Positions 1 through 5,072 of a stretch of 5,855 bases of DNA are shown one piece after another. The stretch covers positions 1-5,855 of the forward strand of contig RFIY01000273.1 of NCBI GenBank assembly GCA_003695505.1, written 5' to 3'. The position numbers and the translations under genes were made by a program. The first letter of the stretch is position 1, and every line of letters starts with the position of its first letter. Below the pieces are notes generated by a model. It worked only from the letters and a program-made list of their open reading frames with translations, made no database searches and was not told where the DNA came from. Source of the DNA: J088 sp003695505 [NCBI: Candidatus Dadabacteria bacterium] (GTDB taxonomy: Bacteria > J088).

Positions 1-1
1 G

Positions 2-415
2 CCCGGCCGCGCCACACCTGAGCGGATGCAACCTGTCGCCGCCAACTGGCTGGGCCAGCATGACTTCGCCGCCGCGCACAACCGCGCCCGCTCCCAGGCG
101 GAGCATACGATTCGTACGCTGACGCGCAGCGAAGTCCGCCTCGGTCCGGGCGGCCTCGCCGAGTACATCGTCTCGGGCCCCGGCTTTCTGACGCACCAGG
201 TGCGCATTCTTGCCGGCACGCTCGCGGCGGTTGCTCAGGGGCGTTTCGATCTGCACGATGTGCAGCGGGCCATGTTGTCCCGTGACCGGCAACGGCTCGG
301 GCCGACCGCGCCGGCACACGGCCTGACACTGGAGCGGATCCACATCCCGCCCGCCGACTGGGCCGACCCATGGCCGGTCGCCGACCCGAACACCGCGGTC
401 ACACCAGCCGACTGA
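2..415 (+). CDS. truA: tRNA pseudouridine synthase A, C-terminal half (5' end outside window)
   Basis: TruA converts uridines 38-40 in the tRNA anticodon stem to pseudouridine in the cytoplasm. The reading frame is open from base 2, so the gene starts upstream of the window; 137 residues are visible of the roughly 250-280 usual for the family. Diagnostic C-terminal blocks are present: LGQHDFAAA (compare GxxDFxxF), the core GFLTHQVRILAGTL (family pattern FxxHxVRxxxGxL, with its conserved Arg), and SRDRQRLGPTAPAHGL near the end, matching the family pattern DRxxxGxTAPAxGLxL. The catalytic Asp lies in the missing N-terminal half, so activity cannot be judged. The ATG at 26 is only an internal Met. 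The frame ends in TGA with a short tail after the conserved core. Family assignment is secure. Its usual neighbours, such as trpF in gammaproteobacteria, do not follow it here. Confidence 0.93.
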   Translation, partial: PGRATPERMQPVAANWLGQHDFAAAHNRARSQAEHTIRTLTRSEVRLGPGGLAEYIVSGPGFLTHQVRILAGTLAAVAQGRFDLHDVQRAMLSRDRQRLGPTAPAHGLTLERIHIPPADWADPWPVADPNTAVTPAD

Positions 416-421
416 TCAAGA

Positions 422-440
422 ATGCCTCTACTTGAGGCAT
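422..440 (+). repeat. Small hairpin just after truA
   Basis: ATGCCTC at 422-428 and GAGGCAT at 434-440 form a perfect 7-bp inverted repeat with a 5-base loop (TACTT), starting 6 bases after the truA stop. There is no run of T after it, so it is a weak intrinsic terminator at best. It could instead stabilise the truA mRNA 3' end or act as a protein-binding site. The remaining gap to the next gene (441-575) shows no ORF with a ribosome-binding site and no convincing -35/-10 pair, although the promoter of the HMG-CoA synthase gene should lie there unless truA read-through serves it. Confidence 0.45.
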
Positions 441-575
441 CTCAGGTTGATTCGCCTCACTTCAAGCACCCGGAACGAGTGGGTACGCATGTGCGGTTAC
501 CGGTCCAGGCTGTTTCTCGGGTAAGTTGCATCCTGAACGGGAAGTGCTACCGGCGGTTCGCGCCGGCAAACCAAC

Positions 576-582
576 AAAGGAG
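576..582 (+). promoter_or_regulatory. Ribosome-binding site fixing the HMG-CoA synthase start
   Basis: AAAGGAG lies 7 bases before the ATG at 590. It decides that start over the in-frame ATG at 422, which has no Shine-Dalgarno sequence and would add 56 residues with no resemblance to the family. Confidence 0.85.
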
Positions 583-589
583 ACAAGCC

Positions 590-1720
590 ATGACCCGACT
601 GTTTGACGCAGGTATCGCCAGCCTCGGCCTCGCATTCCCCTCGCTGGGCATCGATGTTCGCGAGCTCGCACGGGTTCGGGACATCGATCCGAACAAATTC
701 ACGCTCGGGCTGGGCTGTGGTACGATCGCCCTCTGCGATCAGGACGAAAACGCCGTCACGCTCGGCGCGAAGGCCGCTCGCCGCGCTCTGGAGCGCTGGG
801 ACGGGACACTGGAGGACATCGGCATGATCGTCGTCGGCACCGAAACCGCCGCCGACATGAGCCGCCCGCTGTCCGCGTTCATCGCCGAGGAGCTCGGCCT
901 CGAAGGCGCGGTTCGCTCCTACGAAGTCAAACACGCCTGCTATGGCGGAACGCTCGCACTGCGCCAGGCCCTGGAATGGAAGGCGTCCGGCGCGGCCGGC
1001 GACAAGGCTGCACTGGTCATCGCCAGTGACGTCGCCCTGTACGGCGAATGCGACGGCGGCGAACCGACCTCGGGTGCCGGCGCGGTTGCATTCATCGTCG
1101 ACAAACCGACCGTCGCGGCCGTCGAAATCGACAGTTACGCATGGAGCAAGCCGGCGTTCGACTTCTGGCGGCCGGTCGGCGAAGATTACCCCCGCGTCGA
1201 CGGCAAGTTCAGCCTCGATTGCTACAACGAGGCGGTCGAACACTGCTTTGCGCAGCGCATCGGCGACGCATCGGCGGCGTCTGTACTGAGCCAGTATGAC
1301 GCGATCTGCTTTCATGTGCCCTTCCCGAAAATGGTCAAGAAGGGCGTCACGCGGCTCGGCGAACACTTCCAGCTCGGCGAGGACGTGACCGGCAAGCTCT
1401 TCGCCGAGAAGGTCGACCCGACGATGGCCTGGAATCGCGAGGTCGGCAATTGCTACACGGCCGCGCTCTGGATCGCGGTTGCGCGCGCACTTGCCGATCA
1501 GGGCCCAGGCGCGCATGTCGCCGCGTTCTCCTATGGCTCCGGCTTCGGCGCCGAACTGCTCGGCCTGGTTGCCGGCGATGCGGCTGCCGACGCCGCCTGG
1601 GTCGCCGACGTGGAGCAGGATCTTGCCGCACGCCGCCTGCTGACCGGTGAGGAGTACCTGGATTATCGGGCGGCCCGCCGCAAGGAGGTCCGCGAGGTGC
1701 CGCTGCGCCAGACAGCCTGA
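590..1720 (+). CDS. mvaS: Hydroxymethylglutaryl-CoA synthase (MvaS type)
   Basis: This enzyme condenses acetyl-CoA with acetoacetyl-CoA to give HMG-CoA, the step before HMG-CoA reductase in the mevalonate route; relatives add beta-branches to polyketides. The 376-residue product, close to the usual 380-390, has a thiolase fold. The catalytic triad is visible: Glu85 in VVGTET, nucleophile Cys117 in VKHACYGGT, and His242 in CFHVPFPKM. Other family blocks are IDPNKF (32-37), GGEPTSGAGAVA (156-167), DFWRPVGEDYPRVDGKFS (191-208), NREVGNCYTAALW and a late SYGSGFGAE. From remembered family sequences, the DPNKF, GGEPT-GAGAVA and FHVPF-KM blocks look closer to bacterial MvaS than to PksG-type enzymes. 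The start is set by a good ribosome-binding site. The gene appears to be transcribed alone, ending at a strong hairpin. No thiolase, HMG-CoA reductase, mevalonate kinase or polyketide synthase gene is visible, so its pathway is inferred only from the family. Confidence in the family is high, in the symbol moderate. Confidence 0.9.
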   Translation: MTRLFDAGIASLGLAFPSLGIDVRELARVRDIDPNKFTLGLGCGTIALCDQDENAVTLGAKAARRALERWDGTLEDIGMIVVGTETAADMSRPLSAFIAEELGLEGAVRSYEVKHACYGGTLALRQALEWKASGAAGDKAALVIASDVALYGECDGGEPTSGAGAVAFIVDKPTVAAVEIDSYAWSKPAFDFWRPVGEDYPRVDGKFSLDCYNEAVEHCFAQRIGDASAASVLSQYDAICFHVPFPKMVKKGVTRLGEHFQLGEDVTGKLFAEKVDPTMAWNREVGNCYTAALWIAVARALADQGPGAHVAAFSYGSGFGAELLGLVAGDAAADAAWVADVEQDLAARRLLTGEEYLDYRAARRKEVREVPLRQTA

Positions 1721-1743
1721 ACGACCTCGGACAGGCGAGACGA

Positions 1744-1779
1744 CGCGAGCCGCCCATCGTTGGGCGGCTCGTGCTGTTT
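1744..1779. terminator. Strong hairpin between convergent genes, probable bidirectional terminator
   Basis: GAGCCGCCCA (1747-1756), loop TCGT, and TGGGCGGCTC (1761-1770) pair perfectly. The stem extends outward by C1746-G1771, a G-T wobble and C1744-G1773, giving about 13 bp. On the + strand it is followed by CTGTTTC, a short T-rich tail; the - strand side lacks a T run. It starts 23 bases after the HMG-CoA synthase stop and 26 bases past the convergent dehydrogenase stop, which is the position expected of a shared terminator. It should work better for + strand transcripts. Confidence 0.78.
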
Positions 1780-1799
1780 CGACCATGGTTCGTGCTGGT

Positions 1800-2606
1800 T
1801 CAGCGACCCCCGAGCGCGGCAATGCGCGCGGTCGCCCAGCGGCCGAAGCGTTCCGTGACTGTGTCATTGAGCGCCAGGGTGCGCGCGAGTCCGCGATAGG
1901 GCCTGGGGGCGACAATGACAGGCCTGTTCCTGGCCACGCCACGCAACGTCGCGGTCGCCATCTGCCGCGGCGTCAACCAGCCCGTCAGGCGGCCAACCTG
2001 ATCCAGGGCTTCGCCGCGTTCGATCCCACCAATCATCTTGCCGTTGTCGGCCATCGGCGTGCGCACGAAACCCGGACAGACGACGCTGACGCGGACGTTA
2101 TGACGCGCCGCCTCGGGACGCAACGCGCGGGACAGCCCGACGACGGCATGCTTCGACGCGCTGTAGGCGACCGCGCCCGGCGTCGCGATCAGCCCCGCGA
2201 CCGATGCCGTGTTGACGATGTGGCCGCTGCGCTGCACGCGCATCAGTTCGTAGGCGGTTCGGACACCGTGGACGACGCCGTTGATGTTCACATCGATGAC
2301 CCGCTGCCAGTCGTCCGCATCGGCGTGTTCCGCGAGCCCGATGACGACGACGCCCGCATTGTTGAACACATAGTCGATGCGACCGTGCGCCTCGGCGAAA
2401 CTTCGGATCGAGCGATCGACGGCATCACCGTCGCGCACGTCAACCTGTTCGAATGCGCAGCCGCGTGGCAGATCGCTCTTGTTGGGGCTGGCAATGTCGA
2501 CGATTCTGACCGTTGCGCCCCGGTCAACGAGCTGTTCGGCAAGCGCCCGGCCGATGCCCGACGCCCCGCCAGAGATCCAGGCGGTTTTTCCAGAAAACGA
2601 TGTCAT
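1800..2606 (-). CDS. Short-chain dehydrogenase/reductase (SDR), classical type
   Basis: This is a cytosolic NAD(P)-dependent oxidoreductase, probably interconverting an alcohol and a ketone. The 268-residue product has the classical SDR layout: a Rossmann glycine motif GGASGIG (13-19, with Ser in place of the usual Thr before it), Asp37 at the end of the second strand (usually a sign of NAD rather than NADP preference), DV at 56-57, NNAG (82-85), and the catalytic set Asn107, Ser135, Tyr148, Lys152 (YSASK). A PG segment (VVCPGFVRTPM) follows. The C-terminal extension after about residue 200 is basic and probably shapes the substrate pocket; the substrate is not evident. The ATG at 2606 is chosen because AGGAG lies 7 bases upstream and the glycine motif follows at the normal distance; the frame stays open further upstream but lies within the monooxygenase gene. 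The start overlaps the monooxygenase stop (ATGA), implying translational coupling. The pairing suggests it supplies or removes the ketone used by the monooxygenase; this is inference. Confidence 0.92.
   Translation of the reverse strand: MTSFSGKTAWISGGASGIGRALAEQLVDRGATVRIVDIASPNKSDLPRGCAFEQVDVRDGDAVDRSIRSFAEAHGRIDYVFNNAGVVVIGLAEHADADDWQRVIDVNINGVVHGVRTAYELMRVQRSGHIVNTASVAGLIATPGAVAYSASKHAVVGLSRALRPEAARHNVRVSVVCPGFVRTPMADNGKMIGGIERGEALDQVGRLTGWLTPRQMATATLRGVARNRPVIVAPRPYRGLARTLALNDTVTERFGRWATARIAALGGR
2603..2606 (-). other. ATGA stop/start overlap coupling monooxygenase and dehydrogenase
   Basis: Read on the - strand, ATG (2606-2604) starts the dehydrogenase while TGA (2605-2603) ends the monooxygenase. 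Together with the AGGAG at 2618-2614, inside the end of the upstream gene, this is a standard translational coupling arrangement and shows that the two genes share one transcript. Confidence 0.88.
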
Positions 2607-4144
2607 GCTGTGGCTCCTGTACTGCTGAATCGGTAGTGTCGCAGCGGAAACGCGCGGCTGTGCAACCACATTTCCGCACCCGAGGAGGGTCGCAGGAAGG
2701 GTGCATCGCCGTGGCTGTCGAAATAGTAGCTGTTCGCCGCGCCGCAATTGTTGTTGAAAAAGACCGTATTCTTCTGGCGTTTGAGGATCCGCTGGAAGTA
2801 GCGGTCATTCGCCTCCTTGCGCACCTCGACGCGTGTCGCGCCGCGGCGTCTGGCGGCCTGAATGCAACGCAGCGCGTGGTACGTCTGCGCTTCAACCATC
2901 GAAAACCATGAAGCTCCGGTCGTTGCATACGGGCCGAGAACGAGAAAGAGGTTCGGAAAGCCGGGAACGGTCGCGCCCTCGTACGCCTGGTAGCGGTTCT
3001 GCTCCCAGAATTCGGCCAGACCCTGTCCCTGACGACCGATCACCTCGAACGGGGGAAAATTGCCCGGTTCGAACACCTTGAAGCCGGTCGCGCAGATCAG
3101 CAGATCGACGCGCCGGTGACGACCATCTGCCGTGGTGACACCGGTCTTCGTGACACGCTGGATCGGCTCGGTCACCAGTTCGACATTGTCACGGTTAAAG
3201 GTCTTCCAGTATTCGCTGGAGAAGCTCGGACGCTTGCAACCGAACCCATACTGTGGTGTCAGCTTGCGGCGCAGCTCCGGGTCATCGACCTGGGATTCGA
3301 GGTGGTTCAGGCACAACTGCTCGATCGCGCGGATCAGAAACGGGAGTTGCCGGTTGTAGACGATGCCGAAGACCATGATGATCTCGGTCAGCAAGGATGT
3401 GGCCTGCCGGACCGACTTTTGTGTCAGGGGCAATTGCCGAAACAGCCGGCGCACCGTCGCGGGGATCTCCGCGTCCGGCTTGGGCAGGATCCAGATCGGC
3501 GTGCGCTGAAACACATGCATCTGTTTCACTCGCGGCGCCATCGCAGGCACGAGCTGCACGGCCGTCGCACCGGTGCCGATCACCGCGACACGCTGACCGG
3601 ACCAGTCGTAGCTGTGATCCCAGCGCGCCGAGTGCATCAGCTTGCCCCCGAAGTTTTCCAGCCCAGGGATGTCGGGCATCTTGGGATGAATCAGACCACC
3701 CGTCGCCCCGATCAGGAAACGGGCCGTCCAGACACGCCCATCCGCCGCGTACAGCCGCCAGAGATCGTAACGCTCGTCGAACTCGGCACGGCGAACCTCG
3801 ACACCGAAGCGCATGTGCGGCTTCACACCGTACTTCTCGGCACAATGATGCGCGTAGGCCTGCAGCTCGCGTCCGGGTGCGAACACGCGGGACCAGTCCG
3901 GGTTCGGTTCGAACGAAAACGAATAGGTGAACGAGGTGATGTCGACGGCAATGCCGGGATAGGTGTTGTCCCGCCAGGTGCCACCCAGGTCGTCGGCCTG
4001 CTCGAGAATCACGAAGTTGTCGATACCCGCATCACGCAGGCGAATCCCTGCGCCGATACCCGAGAAGCCCGCACCGACGACGATCGCCTCATATTCTGGC
4101 GCGGTGCGCCGTTCCGTCTGAATAGTGGTAGCCGGTTCAGCCAT
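2603..4144 (-). CDS. Type I Baeyer-Villiger flavin monooxygenase
   Basis: The product is an FAD- and NADPH-dependent monooxygenase expected to insert oxygen next to a ketone to give an ester or lactone; some relatives oxidise sulfur or nitrogen instead. The 513 residues carry every marker of the group: an FAD-binding GAGFSG (24-29), the pattern [AG]GxWxxxx[FY]P[GM]xxxD met exactly at 54-68, a GATGG (146-150), the BVMO fingerprint FxGxxxHxxxW met exactly at 165-175 and followed by Asp176, a second dinucleotide motif GTGATA (190-195), and a later ATGF segment. Length is normal and I see no membrane anchor or signal peptide. The ATG at 4144 is preferred to the ATG 30 bases upstream because AGGAGG sits 6 bases before it. 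The gene leads an operon with the dehydrogenase and is divergent from a GntR-type regulator across a palindrome. The layout recalls mycobacterial mymA operons (BVMO plus SDR), but no lipase/esterase gene is seen here. The substrate cannot be read from the sequence. Confidence 0.93.
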   Translation of the reverse strand: MAEPATTIQTERRTAPEYEAIVVGAGFSGIGAGIRLRDAGIDNFVILEQADDLGGTWRDNTYPGIAVDITSFTYSFSFEPNPDWSRVFAPGRELQAYAHHCAEKYGVKPHMRFGVEVRRAEFDERYDLWRLYAADGRVWTARFLIGATGGLIHPKMPDIPGLENFGGKLMHSARWDHSYDWSGQRVAVIGTGATAVQLVPAMAPRVKQMHVFQRTPIWILPKPDAEIPATVRRLFRQLPLTQKSVRQATSLLTEIIMVFGIVYNRQLPFLIRAIEQLCLNHLESQVDDPELRRKLTPQYGFGCKRPSFSSEYWKTFNRDNVELVTEPIQRVTKTGVTTADGRHRRVDLLICATGFKVFEPGNFPPFEVIGRQGQGLAEFWEQNRYQAYEGATVPGFPNLFLVLGPYATTGASWFSMVEAQTYHALRCIQAARRRGATRVEVRKEANDRYFQRILKRQKNTVFFNNNCGAANSYYFDSHGDAPFLRPSSGAEMWLHSRAFPLRHYRFSSTGATA

Positions 4145-4150
4145 GGACGT

Positions 4151-4156
4151 CCTCCT
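4151..4156 (-). promoter_or_regulatory. Ribosome-binding site of the monooxygenase
   Basis: AGGAGG on the - strand lies 6 bases before the ATG at 4144. It is a full-strength site and rules against the in-frame ATG at 4174, which would fall inside the palindrome region. Confidence 0.85.
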
Positions 4157-4163
4157 GTTATCC

Positions 4164-4184
4164 GTATGGCACACTGTACCATAC
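4164..4184. promoter_or_regulatory. 21-bp palindromic operator candidate in the divergent promoter region
   Basis: GTATGGCAC (4164-4172), a 3-base spacer ACT, and GTACCATAC (4176-4184) form an inverted repeat with 8 of 9 arm positions matching. A second, offset inverted repeat overlaps it: ACTGTA (4173-4178), spacer CCA, TACAGT (4182-4187), with perfect 6-bp arms. Both fall between the monooxygenase start and the divergent regulator, 20 bases upstream of the monooxygenase start codon. A possible -10 element (TATGGT on the - strand, 4183-4178) lies inside, so a bound repressor would block transcription; no good -35 goes with it. The size and symmetry fit a dimeric GntR- or TetR-type repressor. 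The TGTA-NNN-TACA core resembles, but does not exactly match, the known FadR-family pattern TNGTNNNACNA. The natural candidate binder is the adjacent regulator. Confidence 0.62.
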
Positions 4185-4239
4185 AGTCAGCGACCGCGCA
4201 TTAAGGCCGCACAGACCGAGCCGATCAGCGATGGCGAGC

Positions 4240-4248
4240 TGCTATCCT
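4240..4248 (+). promoter_or_regulatory. Possible extended -10 promoter element for the regulator gene
   Basis: TGCTATCCT has the TGn extension before a hexamer matching four of six consensus bases, and would place a transcript start about 20 bases before the TTG at 4277. No recognisable -35 hexamer precedes it at the usual distance, so this is a weak call. Confidence 0.25.
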
Positions 4249-4264
4249 GAACAGAAGCCGAGTG

Positions 4265-4270
4265 AAGGAG
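4265..4270 (+). promoter_or_regulatory. Ribosome-binding site favouring a TTG start for the regulator
   Basis: AAGGAG lies 6 bases before the in-frame TTG at 4277. The alternative GTG at 4262 would start translation immediately before this motif, with only a poor purine stretch (AGAAG) upstream of it. The site therefore argues for TTG as the real start. Confidence 0.55.
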
Positions 4271-4276
4271 TTCCTG

Positions 4277-5062
4277 TTGCGTACAAATCCGCTGACGCCG
4301 CGCAAACGGGTCGAAGACGTTGTCGAACAACTGGCCTGGCGCATCATTTCCGGCCGACTCGCCCCGGGTGACCTGTTGCCGTCGGTCCGCGCGATCGCGC
4401 AGGAATTCGACATCAATCCGTCGACCGCACAGATCGTCCTTGGGCAACTGTCGGCGCTCGGCTTCGTCGAAACCCGCCCCGGCATCGGCGCGGTCGTCCG
4501 CGACATCCGCCTCTACGGTGGCATGTCGACGTGGCGCTATCTGTTCCGCTTTGCCCATGAAGTCCCGGATCTCGCCGCCGACGTCCTCGCCGACCTGCTC
4601 GAGCTGCGCCTGATGCTGGTCTTCCATACGCTCGAACGCATCGCTGCGGCCCCGGACAGGGCCAATCCCGGCGACGCCCGCGCCGCCTTCGCGCGCATGC
4701 GCGCGCTCGCGCAACAGGGGCGCTGCGAGTTGCAGGCCTTCGCCGAAGCTGAGCTTGAAGTCGCACGACGCTGCGTCTTTGCAGTCGGCCAGACCGCGAT
4801 CATCGGAACGTTCAACTCGTTGACGGATGCCTTGTGGGATACCCCGCTGGTCATCGACGCGATGTATCCCAACCCGTCCGCCAACATCGCGGTCTGGGAC
4901 TGGGTGCTTGATCGATGGGAGCAGCGCACACTCTGCCTTCGCGATGTTCCGCGCCTGCGGAGCCTCGTCAAGGGATTCGATCGGGCGACGATCTGGCGAT
5001 TCCGAACGCTGTTGTTACCCGGTACCGCCGAGGCGTCTTCAGCCGAAAGAGCGACCGGATAA
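4277..5062 (+). CDS. GntR-superfamily transcriptional regulator with FadR-like effector domain
   Basis: A cytosolic DNA-binding regulator, 261 residues if the TTG start is used (266 from the GTG at 4262). Residues about 11-74 form a GntR winged helix-turn-helix: RIISGRLAPGDLLPSVRAIA, then INPSTAQIVLGQLSALGFVETRPGIGAVV, of which the NPSTA turn resembles YtrA/MocR-like members. The C-terminal part (about 80-250) resembles the acyl-CoA-binding domain of E. coli FadR: AFAEAELEVARRCVFAVG against its AFAELDYNIFRGLAFASG, and YPNPSAN against its FANPEAR. The His ligands of the metal-binding FCD subgroup are not evident. Ligand is unknown; an acyl-CoA or carboxylate is an inference from the resemblance. 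It is divergent from the monooxygenase operon across a palindrome and is probably its local regulator. The next gene, a metal exporter, begins 10 bases after its stop and is likely co-transcribed. Superfamily call is firm; subfamily is moderate. Confidence 0.85.
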   Translation: MRTNPLTPRKRVEDVVEQLAWRIISGRLAPGDLLPSVRAIAQEFDINPSTAQIVLGQLSALGFVETRPGIGAVVRDIRLYGGMSTWRYLFRFAHEVPDLAADVLADLLELRLMLVFHTLERIAAAPDRANPGDARAAFARMRALAQQGRCELQAFAEAELEVARRCVFAVGQTAIIGTFNSLTDALWDTPLVIDAMYPNPSANIAVWDWVLDRWEQRTLCLRDVPRLRSLVKGFDRATIWRFRTLLLPGTAEASSAERATG

Positions 5063-5072
5063 CGTCCGCGTC

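Noticed and set aside
422-589. 56-residue N-terminal extension of the HMG-CoA synthase from the ATG at 422
   Set aside because: No ribosome-binding site at 422, that ATG lies in a hairpin arm, and the extension has no family similarity, whereas the ATG at 590 has AAAGGAG at ideal spacing.
1770-1797. CGTGCTG repeated directly at 1770-1776 and 1791-1797 around a CCATGG palindrome
   Set aside because: Too short to distinguish from chance in the 3' region between convergent genes.
497-1942. 481-codon open frame on the - strand opposite the HMG-CoA synthase
   Set aside because: It runs antisense through a gene with an intact catalytic triad, its translation is rich in Arg/Ala with no recognisable motif, and long antisense frames are expected at this GC content.
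1647-2636. 329-codon open frame on the + strand spanning the convergent terminator and the SDR
   Set aside because: It crosses a strong hairpin and is antisense to a classical SDR; its composition is Arg/Asp-rich and resembles no family.
2607-2747. N-terminal extension of the SDR up to 2747
   Set aside because: It lies wholly in the monooxygenase coding region in another frame; the ATG at 2606 has its own AGGAG and places the Rossmann motif at the normal distance.
3116-4204. 362-codon open frame on the + strand opposite the monooxygenase
   Set aside because: It is the antisense shadow of a gene that carries all the BVMO motifs; low-complexity RPD-rich translation and no ribosome-binding site.
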